A DNA stretch of 41,526 nucleotides, from the IMG/VR virus record IMGVR_UViG_3300046780_000170, positions 1-41,526 of that record; one strand, written 5' to 3'. The position numbers and the translations under genes were made by a program. The notes beneath the pieces were generated by a model. It was not told the origin of the DNA. It saw only the letters and a program-made list of their open reading frames with translations, and did not search any database. Source of the stretch: a virus. Shown here one piece after another: positions 20,101 through 28,224 of the stretch (the first letter of the stretch is position 1; every line of letters starts with the position of its first letter).

Positions 20101-20160
20101 TGTGCGCAAACGCACACTATTTATTTATTCAGGGAAACTGAACTGCCGGTATGGCATACC
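20101..20160. promoter_or_regulatory. CI/Cro switch region with two operator-like palindromes
   Basis: TGTGCG-CAAA-CGCACA (20101-20116) is a 6-bp inverted repeat. GGTAT-GGC-ATACC (20148-20160) is a 5-bp inverted repeat that ends seven bases before the CI start and would cover its ribosome site. Between them lies AT-rich ACTATTTATTTATTC, the likely promoter core for one or both directions. Different palindromes may serve different repressors. Confidence 0.7.
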
Positions 20161-20166
20161 ATAGCC

Positions 20167-20526
20167 ATGCCAATTGGCCAGAGAATCCGGTCGGCCCGCG
20201 CCGAGCTAGGCTTCACCCAGCGGTATGTCGCAAAGGCGCTGGGGGTGAACCCAAGTGCGGTCAATCAGTGGGAAAGCGGACTGACCAAACCCTCGATCGG
20301 CAAGCGCGTAGAACTGGCAGCCCTGCTAAAAATCAGCATTAGCGATCTGATCCCTGGTATGCCGGTCGATGAGATCACAGAGGCAATAGCTCAGACAATT
20401 CGATCATTGCCGCCAGACAAGCAGGCCACGCTTCTGACAATGGTCGAGCTTTTCGCAGCCGCAGCCGGCGATCCACCACCGGATAACCCAGGGCCTCGAA
20501 AAACAAGAGTGAAGCAGCACTCCTAA
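20167..20526 (+). CDS. CI-like XRE-family repressor
   Basis: 119 residues. The N-terminal HTH_3 domain (GQRIRSARAELGFTQRYVAK, ALGVNPSAVNQWESGLTKPS, LAALLKISISDLIPG) is textbook. The C-terminal part is a short helical region (ITEAIAQTIRSLPPDKQATL), probably for dimerisation. There is no LexA/CI-type Ser-Lys protease domain, so RecA-driven self-cleavage is not expected. The palindrome over its ribosome site suggests autoregulation. It would hold the leftward early operon silent. Confidence 0.9.
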   Translation: MPIGQRIRSARAELGFTQRYVAKALGVNPSAVNQWESGLTKPSIGKRVELAALLKISISDLIPGMPVDEITEAIAQTIRSLPPDKQATLLTMVELFAAAAGDPPPDNPGPRKTRVKQHS

Positions 20527-20900
20527 CTTCATTCAGCTGAGCTAATCTTTTTTCCGCCTCAATGGCGGTTTCCCCTTGCCTGTCGTGTTCAGTGGCGCTA
20601 AACTCCCCTCCGTCATTTGGTGACGCGAGGAACTGGTTATGGGTTTCGGCAACGGCGCGTATCGGCACGGCTCGACCCTCCCCTTCGGTGTCGTTCCGGC
20701 TGTCGAGAACAACCGTCATCACATCGTAACCGCGAGAACTCTGGCCGCAACACATCAATCGCCAGTTGCCACAATTACTGCCCAGGCCAACCGTCAACCA
20801 TCCGTTACTAAAGCGGTAGAATCCCGTCATCGCCAGCAGCTTAGCGCGGACTTCTCCGATGACGCTGCATCCACAGCAAAATATCGTTGGAGAACAAACG
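20527..20900. other. 374-bp segment without a confidently assigned gene
   Basis: A plus frame opens at ATG 20639 with GAGGAAC upstream and stays open to 21280, but its middle is the shadow of the gene at 20901. A minus frame (20830-20375) runs back over the repressor gene. Neither shows a known motif. A truncated peptide from 20639 could be translated. I see no clear RNA gene or promoter. Confidence 0.4.
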
Positions 20901-21077
20901 ATGCCCCGGCGACCGCGCCCCGTGACCTACGCGGAGGCGATGGCCGCCCTGCTGGACGCCTACCTGTCGGTGCTGAGCCTGCTAGAACTGCGCTTGGGGC
21001 AGCAGACCCGCGAGCGCCTGGAGCTGCTGCGGGACCGGCTGGCGCTGGTTGCGAGGCGCGACAACGGCCGGCGATAA
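20901..21077 (+). CDS. Small helical protein, unknown function
   Basis: 58 residues starting MPRRPRPVTYAEAMAALLDA, with GGAGA before the ATG. Two amphipathic Leu-rich helices (YLSVLSLLELRLGQQ, RERLELLRDRLALVARR) suggest a small coiled-coil dimer. Its TAA is inside the ATAA junction with the next gene. No family recognised. Confidence 0.6.
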   Translation: MPRRPRPVTYAEAMAALLDAYLSVLSLLELRLGQQTRERLELLRDRLALVARRDNGRR

Positions 21078-21280
21078 CCGGCACGCTGCGCCAGCGGGCC
21101 CTCGATGAGCTGCTCAACGACCTCGCGGAATATCGCGCCGCCAGCCACCCCGCCCTGCGCGCGTTCTGGCGCAAGCTGGCCATGCACGACATCCGCCGGT
21201 TCCGCAGGGACTACCTGATCCCCGAGCGCGCCGCGTTCGAGGCCGCGGTAGCCGCCAGTAAGCTCCGGAGGGCAGCGTGA
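21074..21280 (+). CDS. Small basic protein with an apparent AUA start
   Basis: Up to 68 residues: TGTLRQRALDELLNDLAEYR, then ALRAFWRKLAMHDIRRFRRD, YLIPERAAFE. It ends in a GTGA overlap with the next gene, so the frame is real at its 3' end. No ATG, GTG or TTG lies between the preceding gene's stop and the middle of this frame. The only start-like position at the junction is ATA in ATAA, as if an ATGA overlap had mutated. Starting at the internal ATG 21182 would give 32 residues. A frameshift joining it to the preceding gene is another option. Confidence 0.45.
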   Translation: MTGTLRQRALDELLNDLAEYRAASHPALRAFWRKLAMHDIRRFRRDYLIPERAAFEAAVAASKLRRAA

Positions 21281-21519
21281 CCGGCACCTGCCCCGATCTG
21301 CTCGCAGCGCTCCACCAGCGTCGTCGTGACCTCGAACTCGACGCCATGGCGGTAAAGTCGAGGCTGGCCGAGGTGGAAGACCTGATCTTCAAGCTGGAAC
21401 ACCCGCAGCCTCGCCGGCGCCGCAGGACCGAGCCCACAGAGCCGCCCCAGCACGTCCCAGGGGCCATCCACGCCCCTGACGACGAGCTGCCGCTCCAGTC
21501 AGACGCCCCCCGCGCGTAA
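21277..21519 (+). CDS. Small coiled-coil protein, unknown function
   Basis: 80 residues from GTG, with GGAGG nine bases upstream and a GTGA overlap. An amphipathic helix (DLLAALHQRRRDLELDAMAV, KSRLAEVEDLIFKLEHP) is followed by an Arg-rich segment and a Pro/Asp-rich tail. Probable coiled-coil DNA- or protein-binding factor. Family unknown. Confidence 0.65.
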   Translation: MTGTCPDLLAALHQRRRDLELDAMAVKSRLAEVEDLIFKLEHPQPRRRRRTEPTEPPQHVPGAIHAPDDELPLQSDAPRA

Positions 21520-21534
21520 CAGGGAGACCACACC

Positions 21535-21753
21535 ATGATCTCGCACGACTACTTCAGCACCGCGGACTGGGTGCTGGGCTTTGCCAAGCGCAACCAGCCA
21601 ATCGTCCCCCGCGAAGCCGCTCACCTCGCGCAGGTTTTGGTCGATCTCGCTGCCCGTGTGCGCCAGATCGAGAACGTGCCGCTGCGGCTGGACGCGCCCG
21701 AGGTCAGGCTGGGCTTCCACGAGCTACGCCGGGAGCGCCACGATGCCGACTAA
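21535..21753 (+). CDS. Small protein, unknown function
   Basis: 72 residues with GGGAGACCACACC before the ATG. Helical (HDYFSTADWVLGFAKRN, AAHLAQVLVDLAARVRQIEN), with an acidic/His tail. It overlaps the next start by 11 bases. No family recognised. Confidence 0.65.
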   Translation: MISHDYFSTADWVLGFAKRNQPIVPREAAHLAQVLVDLAARVRQIENVPLRLDAPEVRLGFHELRRERHDAD

Positions 21754-21916
21754 GACCATCAGTAAGAAAACCCTCAGAGAAATCGCAGACCGCATTGAGG
21801 GGGTGATTGATCACGTCCCAGCCTGGGACGGGCTGCCGTACTACGTCAGACGCTCAGCGGCCGTGAAAGCAACATACGCACTCATCGAAGTCCTGGAGGC
21901 CAACGATGCCGACTGA
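21743..21916 (+). CDS. Small basic/helical protein, unknown function
   Basis: 57 residues starting MPTKTISKKTLREIADRIEG, with GGGAG before the ATG, which overlaps the previous gene. A short helix pair and a Tyr-rich middle (PYYVRRSAAVKATYAL). Not recognised. Confidence 0.6.
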   Translation: MPTKTISKKTLREIADRIEGVIDHVPAWDGLPYYVRRSAAVKATYALIEVLEANDAD

Positions 21917-22223
21917 CCAGCTACCGCCGGCAGATGAGCTGTTCGACGTGCGGGATAAGATCAAGCAACTCACGTCGCGCGAACGCGAACTCAAGGCCAT
22001 CGTGATAGCCGACCCTTCGACCCGCACGGGAAACCACTACGCCGTGGACGTGAAGGAGGTGGCCACCGCGCGCCTGGACATCAAAGAAATGAAGGCGAAC
22101 CACCCGAGCATTGTCGAGCAGTTCACCCACACCGTGTTCGACAAGCGTGTGGAGCTACGCGGCATTTCAGATGACGGCGAACTGGTGTCACTGCGCCGCA
22201 AACCCGAGAAGGCCACACAATGA
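21906..22223 (+). CDS. Recombination-module accessory protein, unknown function
   Basis: 105 residues. An N-terminal helix (DELFDVRDKIKQLTSREREL) is followed by a beta-rich part (NHYAVDVKEVATARLDIKEM) and a basic C-terminus. Size and place just before the Bet annealase recall Gam-like or Gp157-like helpers, but the sequence is not diagnostic. Its stop overlaps the Bet start (ATGA). Confidence 0.6.
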   Translation: MPTDQLPPADELFDVRDKIKQLTSRERELKAIVIADPSTRTGNHYAVDVKEVATARLDIKEMKANHPSIVEQFTHTVFDKRVELRGISDDGELVSLRRKPEKATQ

Positions 22224-23257
22224 ACGCGATCACCACCACCGACGACAAACCAACGCACGACGAGGTCATCCGCGTGCTGGAGAACAGCCTGTATCCCGGC
22301 GCTAAGCGCGAGAGCATCGAGCTGGTGCTGGCGTATTGTAGGGCCAACGGCCTCGATCCAATGCTGCGCCCGGTCTACATCGTGCCCACCTCGGTCAAGA
22401 AGCCGGATGGCACCTGGGAAACACGCGACGTACTGATGCCAGGGATTGCTGACTATCGCATCAAGGCGGCACGCAGCGGCGAGTATGGTGGCAAGTCGGA
22501 GCCAGAGTTCGGACCTGATGTGCGCGAGACGCTCTCCGGTGTTGCGGTAGCCTATCCAGCGTGGTGCCGCATCACGGTGCGCCGGATCGTGCAGGGGCAG
22601 GCGCGAGAGTTCGTCGCCACCGAGCGCTGGTTGGAGAACTACGCCACGGCCAAGCGCGACAGCCAGGCGCCGAATGCGATGTGGAAGAAGCGCCCCTATG
22701 GCCAACTCGCTAAGGTCGCGGAGGCCCAGGCACTGCGCATGGCGTTCCCTGAGTTTTCGGCCGGCTACACGATGGAGGAAATGCAGGGCAAGACCGGACA
22801 GGACGACTGGTCAGGCCCCACGATCGACGCCGAGCCGCCGCCCGATCGCCGCTTGTCCCAGATGGCGCTTGCCGAAGTTGATGCGGCCCGCCAGACGCTC
22901 AACGATAGCATCCCGCTGAAGTCGGCAGCAGCCAAGATGGCGCGTCCCGAGCGCAAGGTGGACCCAACGCCCTATGAGGCCGGCCTGGTACCCGAGACGG
23001 ACGAGCAGAGGTGGAAGCGGAACCTGCTGGCCAAGCTGGCGATGGCGAAATCGCGGGCCGATGTTGTCGCGGTCGGTGCCCTAAAATCCGTCCATGCTGC
23101 GCAGGCATCCGGCATACCGGAACTGGCTGTGTGGGTCACGAAAGCGCTGAACGACGCCTTCGCCAAGTTCCCCGAAGAGGAGCCAGAGGCAGCCGAGCCC
23201 GGTGACGACCTGGACGAGGTCGTGATCGAGGGCCAGGAGAAGCTCGCGGCAGGCTGA
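22220..23257 (+). CDS. bet: Bet/RecT-family single-strand annealing protein
   Basis: 345 residues. The Bet/RecT core spans about 10-190: VIRVLENSLYPGAKRESIEL, YCRANGLDPMLRPVYIVP, LMPGIADYRIKAARSGEYGG, then WLENYATAKRDSQAPNAMW and AKVAEAQALRMAFPEF. The C-terminal 150 residues are a less conserved acidic tail. It anneals complementary single strands during phage recombination and concatemer formation. An exonuclease partner would be expected nearby; the VRR-NUC protein at 18563 is the only candidate seen. Confidence 0.93.
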   Translation: MNAITTTDDKPTHDEVIRVLENSLYPGAKRESIELVLAYCRANGLDPMLRPVYIVPTSVKKPDGTWETRDVLMPGIADYRIKAARSGEYGGKSEPEFGPDVRETLSGVAVAYPAWCRITVRRIVQGQAREFVATERWLENYATAKRDSQAPNAMWKKRPYGQLAKVAEAQALRMAFPEFSAGYTMEEMQGKTGQDDWSGPTIDAEPPPDRRLSQMALAEVDAARQTLNDSIPLKSAAAKMARPERKVDPTPYEAGLVPETDEQRWKRNLLAKLAMAKSRADVVAVGALKSVHAAQASGIPELAVWVTKALNDAFAKFPEEEPEAAEPGDDLDEVVIEGQEKLAAG

Positions 23258-23274
23258 TGCGCCTGATACAATTC

Positions 23275-23313
23275 GGGCCGGGGCAGCACTCCCAATGCTG
23301 CACCCGGCCCTTT
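23275..23313 (+). terminator. Rho-independent terminator after the Bet gene
   Basis: GGGCCGGGGCAGCA pairs with TGCTGCACCCGGCCC (14 bp with one bulged A) around CTCCCAA, followed by TTT. It sits 17 bases after the Bet stop and would end or attenuate the rightward early transcript before the three small genes at 23337-23989. Confidence 0.8.
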
Positions 23314-23336
23314 GACCGTAGGAGAGAACTACGACC

Positions 23337-23540
23337 ATGTCGATTATGCTGACGGAAGTTTACGACGCCTTCAAGGAGGCGAAGGTTTCAGATCCCACCG
23401 CGCGCAAAGCCGCAGAGGCCATCGCTGCCTACGATAACCGGCTCGCGGAAATCGTGTCTGACCTGCGGATGCTGAAATGGGCACAGGCTGCGACGTTCGC
23501 CATGACGCTCGCCGTGCTCGTCAAGCTGTTCATCCACTAG
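23337..23540 (+). CDS. Coiled-coil protein with a C-terminal membrane anchor
   Basis: 67 residues: a helical charged region (VYDAFKEAKVSDPTARKAAE, LAEIVSDLRMLKWAQAATFA) ending in a membrane helix (MTLAVLVKLFIH). GTAGGAGAG precedes the ATG. It resembles small DUF1640-type coiled-coil membrane proteins. It may join the next two genes in lysis or superinfection exclusion. Confidence 0.65.
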   Translation: MSIMLTEVYDAFKEAKVSDPTARKAAEAIAAYDNRLAEIVSDLRMLKWAQAATFAMTLAVLVKLFIH

Positions 23541-23549
23541 GAGGGCGGG

Positions 23550-23795
23550 ATGGACGACACACCAGAGCCGACGATCCGGGACGTAATCAAGCTGATGAAC
23601 GACCAGCACGAGCACGTGCTCAATCGGCTGACCAGGATAGAGGGCGAGGTCCGCGACCTACGCTCGGAGCACAGCGTCACGCGGGACATGGTGATCGCGC
23701 TGCCGGGCGTCGTGCTCGGGGCCATCGAGAAGGCGCTGCTGCAGCGTATGCGCACCACCGAGGACCGGCTCGACAAGATGGAGGGCGGGGGGTGA
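23550..23795 (+). CDS. Coiled-coil protein, unknown function
   Basis: 81 residues, almost all heptad-like (VIKLMNDQHEHVLNRLTRIE, GEVRDLRSEHSVTRDMVIAL, ALLQRMRTTEDRLDKMEG) with a short hydrophobic middle (PGVVLGAIE). GGAGGGCGGG precedes the ATG, and the stop forms TGATG with the next start. Likely a partner of its two membrane neighbours. Confidence 0.65.
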   Translation: MDDTPEPTIRDVIKLMNDQHEHVLNRLTRIEGEVRDLRSEHSVTRDMVIALPGVVLGAIEKALLQRMRTTEDRLDKMEGGG

Positions 23796-23989
23796 TGCTG
23801 CTCGCCGCCGGCCTCTGTTTCTTGCTCGTGCTATTTCCCGAGGCATTTGAGGGCTGGTCCGCAGTGCGCGCCGCCAAACGGGAGGCGAGGCGTGCGGCCA
23901 TGAGCAAATGGGAACTCCGGTTTCGCCTTCTGCGCAACCTCGCGATGTTCGCGTTCATCATCGCATGGGTGCATCACTTATTCACCTGA
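23795..23989 (+). CDS. Two-span small membrane protein, holin or exclusion candidate
   Basis: 64 residues: an N-terminal membrane helix (LLAAGLCFLLVLFPEAF), a strongly basic loop (RAAKREARRAAMSKWELR) and a second helix (NLAMFAFIIAWVHHLF). Two spans with a basic loop and small size fit a class II holin. It is, however, in the early plus-strand operon, which argues for an exclusion or membrane-stress role. It converges with the late operon. Confidence 0.6.
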   Translation: MLLAAGLCFLLVLFPEAFEGWSAVRAAKREARRAAMSKWELRFRLLRNLAMFAFIIAWVHHLFT

Positions 23990-23991
23990 CG

Positions 23992-25890
23992 CTACTGACC
24001 AACGGCCCCACCGATCATCATGCGGTTGACCAGCCCGGGCTGCGATAGGCTGAGCGGCAGGTTCTGCCCGTAAAGCCGCGACATCAGCCGGTTATACGCA
24101 AGGAACCCGCTGGCCTGCCCCTGGAGGTTGGGCGCCATGAAGCCCACCCCGGCACCGATCACACGCCCAGGCGCCCCCCCAATATCGGCGCCCAGTTTAC
24201 CCATCTCGCCAGCGGCCATCATTCGCGACCACATACTTTGTTGCATATGCGTCGCAGTTGGGCTGTTCGCTAAATCCTTTTCCACCGCCTTCATCGCGTT
24301 GCCGGTCCCGGCCATATCCGCAATATCCGCCTGCAACTTCGGATGAGGAAACATCACGCTCTGAGCCTCGGGCGAATAGAGTGGCTTGCGCCCTGTCATG
24401 GCAGTCGCGAACGAGGTCGGGCTTTCGGTGTTGGTCGCCGCATTGCGCAGCGCGTAGCTGCCGGTCTCGCCAGCCGCTCTCGGGAGGTTCAAAGCCAACC
24501 CCTCCAGACGGTCACCGCCAGTCCGCGCCTGCGCCATTGCATACTTCCCGGCTTCCTCTGGACTGGATGCCGTCAGCACCGGGTTGAGATAGTCCTCAAG
24601 CGCCCGGTGGCCAGCCGAGGTTGCAGCGTTCGCCTTGGCGAAACTGGCGAACGCATCAGGCGATACGCTGCGTGCTCCCGACTGCATATCGTCGCTCAGC
24701 GCGCCATAGAGCCTCCGCAACGCAGCCTGCGAGGTGTCGGCCACAGTGCTGGGATTTTCGATCTTCTCGCCGATTGCTGTGCGTAGGTTCTGCACCGACT
24801 GCCACGGCAGACTATTGCCGCCCTGCAGATCGACGCCGAGCGCATCGGATAGTGATTTCAAGGTTGACGGCTGCACCACCTTGCCAGTTTCGGCCGCGCC
24901 GGGAAACTTGCCCAGAACGTCTGATAACGTTTGCTGATAGTTGGTCACAGGCGTCGGCGTAGCGGCCGGCACTTTTGAACGGAAATCCTGCCAGAGTTGT
25001 TCGGTGCCCTGCTTGAAATTGCTGAGCCAGTTCAACGCATCGGTCTGCAACACATGTCCGACTTCGGCCGGCGTGCTGCTGCTTCCCAGACTGTCAGCGA
25101 TCTGGCTAAGCCTGTCCTGCCAGGCATTTGTCAGGTTTTCGCGCCCGCTTGCCATACGTCCGGCGGTGCCGGACAGGCGGCTGGCCTGCTTCTCGGCTGC
25201 CAGCAACATGGGGTCGCCCGTGGTCGTCCCCGCGAGGTCAGTTGGCAGCCCTTGGCGCAGGAATGCTGCGTACGTGTCGTTCGGGTTGGTATTTCCGATC
25301 GCTGTCCCGAGCCGCTGCCCAGTGTTCATGAGCCCGTTGACCGCCATACCGCCGAACAGGCCGCCAAGCAGGCCGCCAATGATAGGATGGTCCGGCAGCA
25401 GTTCAGCGCCTTCGCCGCCAGCGGCGCCCGCGCCAGCCCCCGCCGGGATCGCCCAGGGATCGGTCGCGGCCAGCAGCGCGCCGGTCGCCGCATCCATGCC
25501 ACGTCGCCCGAGCCACGTCTGTGGCTGATACTCCGTGCCGCCCCACGCGTTGAAAGTGGCATCCTTGGCGGTCTGGAAGTCGGGCACCAGGGGATAGTTC
25601 GGATTTAACGGGTGCTTGATGGAGGCCAGCGCCGCGTCGGCTCCGACATTCAGCCCCACCTTGTTACCGAGCCAGTCCACCCCTTGCGTGATGAGACGGG
25701 GAAACGACTCCAGGCCAGCCGCCGCATTGGCGCCCACCGTCTCGGCAATGCGTCCGGCGTCGGTCAACAGGCTGCCGGACGGTCCGGCTATCGGGTGCTG
25801 GCCTACGACAGACCACGGATCGACATTGATGTCGGGTGTCGTGCTGACAACGCCCCAGCCGTCATCCGCCGGTGTTACTGTGTTCGCCAT
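23992..25890 (-). CDS. Internal virion / DNA-injection protein
   Basis: About 632 residues; the ATG (25890) is directly preceded by an alternative GTG in the GTGATG junction. Gly/Ala-rich hydrophobic stretches at about 145-205 (AIPAGAGAGAAGG; IGGLLGGLFGGMAVNG) could insert in membranes. The rest is long helical sequence with many Asn, Gln and Ser. Large size and last position after the transglycosylase-bearing internal protein match the ejected proteins of short-tailed phages that extend the DNA channel across the envelope. Specific family not assigned. Confidence 0.65.
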   Translation of the reverse strand: MANTVTPADDGWGVVSTTPDINVDPWSVVGQHPIAGPSGSLLTDAGRIAETVGANAAAGLESFPRLITQGVDWLGNKVGLNVGADAALASIKHPLNPNYPLVPDFQTAKDATFNAWGGTEYQPQTWLGRRGMDAATGALLAATDPWAIPAGAGAGAAGGEGAELLPDHPIIGGLLGGLFGGMAVNGLMNTGQRLGTAIGNTNPNDTYAAFLRQGLPTDLAGTTTGDPMLLAAEKQASRLSGTAGRMASGRENLTNAWQDRLSQIADSLGSSSTPAEVGHVLQTDALNWLSNFKQGTEQLWQDFRSKVPAATPTPVTNYQQTLSDVLGKFPGAAETGKVVQPSTLKSLSDALGVDLQGGNSLPWQSVQNLRTAIGEKIENPSTVADTSQAALRRLYGALSDDMQSGARSVSPDAFASFAKANAATSAGHRALEDYLNPVLTASSPEEAGKYAMAQARTGGDRLEGLALNLPRAAGETGSYALRNAATNTESPTSFATAMTGRKPLYSPEAQSVMFPHPKLQADIADMAGTGNAMKAVEKDLANSPTATHMQQSMWSRMMAAGEMGKLGADIGGAPGRVIGAGVGFMAPNLQGQASGFLAYNRLMSRLYGQNLPLSLSQPGLVNRMMIGGAVGQ

Positions 25891-28205
25891 CACTTCACCT
25901 GGACGGGCTTGCCGTTACGCAGTGTCCATTGCTGCCCGTTCGAGAACACCGTGACGTGCCCTTCTACGAGGCTGGATAGTGCCTTCGGCGGAAGCGTCGC
26001 TGCGGGTGCTGTCTGCTGCGCAGGCGCCGAAGCTGGCGTCTCACGCGCCGGCTGGCGACCGTCAGGCTGCTGCATCTCCTGCGTGACCGGATCATAGATC
26101 GGCGCGAAACCGTGGTCGCGGTAGTATTGAGCCTGCCAGTTCAGCGGCAGCGTGCCAGTTGGGTTTTTGGCAGCCTCGGCCACTGCGGCCTGCCCCATCT
26201 CGCGCTCATAAGTGTATTGCGACCGCGCCCACGCCATGATGCGTTGCAGCGCCATAGGATCGTTCTGGATGCCTGGCTGCGTATGGATGAATTGCTCCAC
26301 CTTTCCGTCAGTGATCGCACTTCCGGGGCCGAGGGCCTGTCGTATTATAGCGCCACCGATAACCGAGAGGGTCTTTTGCGCGGTCTGCATATTGCCCACC
26401 GCCTCTGGATTGACCCCGAGTGAGGAAGTGTCGATCCCTAGAGACTTCGCAGCGGCCGCGGCGGTAGCGAGAGCATCGCTGAAATAGCCGGTCGGTACGC
26501 CGCCCTTCGCCGCCTCGCGGAGTTGGTTGCTCGCGTAGTCGATCTGCCCCTCTTGCTGCGCTGCATTGCGGGCCTGCGCAATCATGGCCGGCAGTTGCTT
26601 TGCTACATCCGTGCCCGTTCCGGTTCCCACCGCCTCGGCAGCCTTCCGCGCTGCAATGGCGGCCGGGTCCGCTGGCTGGAGAACATGCGCACCACTTGTG
26701 CTGGTCTGCCATACCGTGCCGTCTGGACCGACAACCAACCTGCCAGGTGGCTGGAAGCGCGGCTCGGTGCCGGGCCCACCGACCCAGATGCCGGAACCGG
26801 GCGTCGTCTCGTGATAATCGGCCAGTGGCTTCGCTGGATCGTCCAGCTTGCCGGTCAGCGTGTGCAACTGGCCTTCCTGTGTGTTCACCACGCTGTCGTT
26901 TTGCAGGGCCAGGGCGGCCTGGGAACGCAGGCCAGCAGCCAGGGTCTTCAGCCGTCCGGTCGGGTCGGGTTGAGCGTCCAGGATCATCGCCCTGCGTTGC
27001 AGGTCCATCGCTTCCTGGTACTGCTGCGAGTTCGCGCCAGTAGGCACCTCGGAGGCATGCGGCAGGTTAGCCTGGAATGACGCTGGTGGGGGAATTGGCG
27101 CGGCCGCAGCAGACGCTGGAGCGGGCTGTGGCTGCCCGGGCTGTGCCGGCGCCGCTGTGGACCCTGGTGGCGCCGTGGGTGCTGTCGAGGCCACCCGGTA
27201 TGACCCAGGCGTCCCACCGCCTCCTGCGGGCGCTGCGGTGGCTGTCGTGGTGGGCGCTCCTGTGGCAGGTGGCGTGTAGGCGGTGACCGCGGCGTTCGGA
27301 TCGGACGGCGCCAGCGTTGGCCGGTAGCGGAACACGTGCTGCACGTAGTTCGGATCGCCGCCGACGCCGAGGCCGTTGTAGGCGTGCAGAGCCGCCGCCT
27401 GCACTGCTGGATTATTCGGATCGCCGCCGCCCATCTTGGACTTGAGATACCGCGCGCCGAACAGGATGTTGTTGCGCACGTTGTCCGGTCCGGTGATCGA
27501 CGCTGGATCGACCCCCTGCATGCCGGGGCCGGGGCTCCGCGCCGTGCTTGGCATGATCTGGAAAAGGCCGATCTCGCCCGACGTGCCGACGTTGTTCGGG
27601 TTGAAGCTGCTTTCCTGCCGCGCCTGGGCAAGCAGCAGATCCACCGGGATGCCGGTTTCTTTCGACGCCTCCTCGAAATACGGCAGCCACTCGGTCGGCG
27701 CTGAAGCGCTCGCACCCGGGCCACCCGTGCCGCGGGCAGGGATGGCCGCGGATGGCGTCGCAGCCGCCCCAGACGCCGCTGCTCCACCATACCCTGGCTG
27801 CCTTGGCGTCAGCGCTGCATTGATCGCCGCGGTGGTTCCCGCCGGCGTCGCGATGCCCAGCTTGTACTGGTCAGTCACAGGCAGGCTCTGGCTGACCAGC
27901 ATCTGCAGCGACTGCTCGTCGGGCAACGTCGGGGGCGCGTACTTGGCCAGGCCCTGCGACTGCAGCACCCCAACCCCCTGCGCATACGCCTGCGCGCGCG
28001 CAGCAGGGTCTTTGATGTTCAGCAATCCAGCCGCAAGCCGCCCGACCTGTTCGTGGTCAGCCGCAGTCAGATCGAGCTGCTGGGCTTGCATGTGCAGTTG
28101 GTTGCTCTGATACGCCTGCCCCGCCTGCGCCACCTTGGCGGCGTCATACAGCATGTTCGGATTAGGCCCCGGCGAGACCTGCGGGCTTGAGAATGAAAAG
28201 GACAT
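25890..28205 (-). CDS. Internal virion protein with lytic transglycosylase domain
   Basis: 771 residues. Residues about 165-290 are an SLT/lysozyme-like domain: GIPVDLLLAQARQESSFNPN contains the catalytic Glu and the ES motif, followed by SGEIGLFQIMPSTARSPGPG and later ALHAYNGLG. Long Pro/Ala/Thr linkers lie on both sides (about 120-160, 305-380), with a helical C-terminal half. It would be ejected ahead of DNA to open peptidoglycan. It is the clearest cell-wall hydrolase in the window, although a dedicated endolysin is not seen. Confidence 0.88.
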   Translation of the reverse strand: MSFSFSSPQVSPGPNPNMLYDAAKVAQAGQAYQSNQLHMQAQQLDLTAADHEQVGRLAAGLLNIKDPAARAQAYAQGVGVLQSQGLAKYAPPTLPDEQSLQMLVSQSLPVTDQYKLGIATPAGTTAAINAALTPRQPGYGGAAASGAAATPSAAIPARGTGGPGASASAPTEWLPYFEEASKETGIPVDLLLAQARQESSFNPNNVGTSGEIGLFQIMPSTARSPGPGMQGVDPASITGPDNVRNNILFGARYLKSKMGGGDPNNPAVQAAALHAYNGLGVGGDPNYVQHVFRYRPTLAPSDPNAAVTAYTPPATGAPTTTATAAPAGGGGTPGSYRVASTAPTAPPGSTAAPAQPGQPQPAPASAAAAPIPPPASFQANLPHASEVPTGANSQQYQEAMDLQRRAMILDAQPDPTGRLKTLAAGLRSQAALALQNDSVVNTQEGQLHTLTGKLDDPAKPLADYHETTPGSGIWVGGPGTEPRFQPPGRLVVGPDGTVWQTSTSGAHVLQPADPAAIAARKAAEAVGTGTGTDVAKQLPAMIAQARNAAQQEGQIDYASNQLREAAKGGVPTGYFSDALATAAAAAKSLGIDTSSLGVNPEAVGNMQTAQKTLSVIGGAIIRQALGPGSAITDGKVEQFIHTQPGIQNDPMALQRIMAWARSQYTYEREMGQAAVAEAAKNPTGTLPLNWQAQYYRDHGFAPIYDPVTQEMQQPDGRQPARETPASAPAQQTAPAATLPPKALSSLVEGHVTVFSNGQQWTLRNGKPVQVK

Positions 28206-28224
28206 TATGTGTCGCCCCTATCGA

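Noticed and set aside
20375-20830. Minus-strand ORF overlapping the repressor
   Set aside because: Runs antisense through the well-supported CI-like gene and has no recognised motif; a small real peptide from its 5' half cannot be excluded.
20639-21280. One 213-residue plus-strand protein
   Set aside because: Its ATG has a fair ribosome site, but the central third is the out-of-frame shadow of the gene at 20901; only the 3' part looks like protein.
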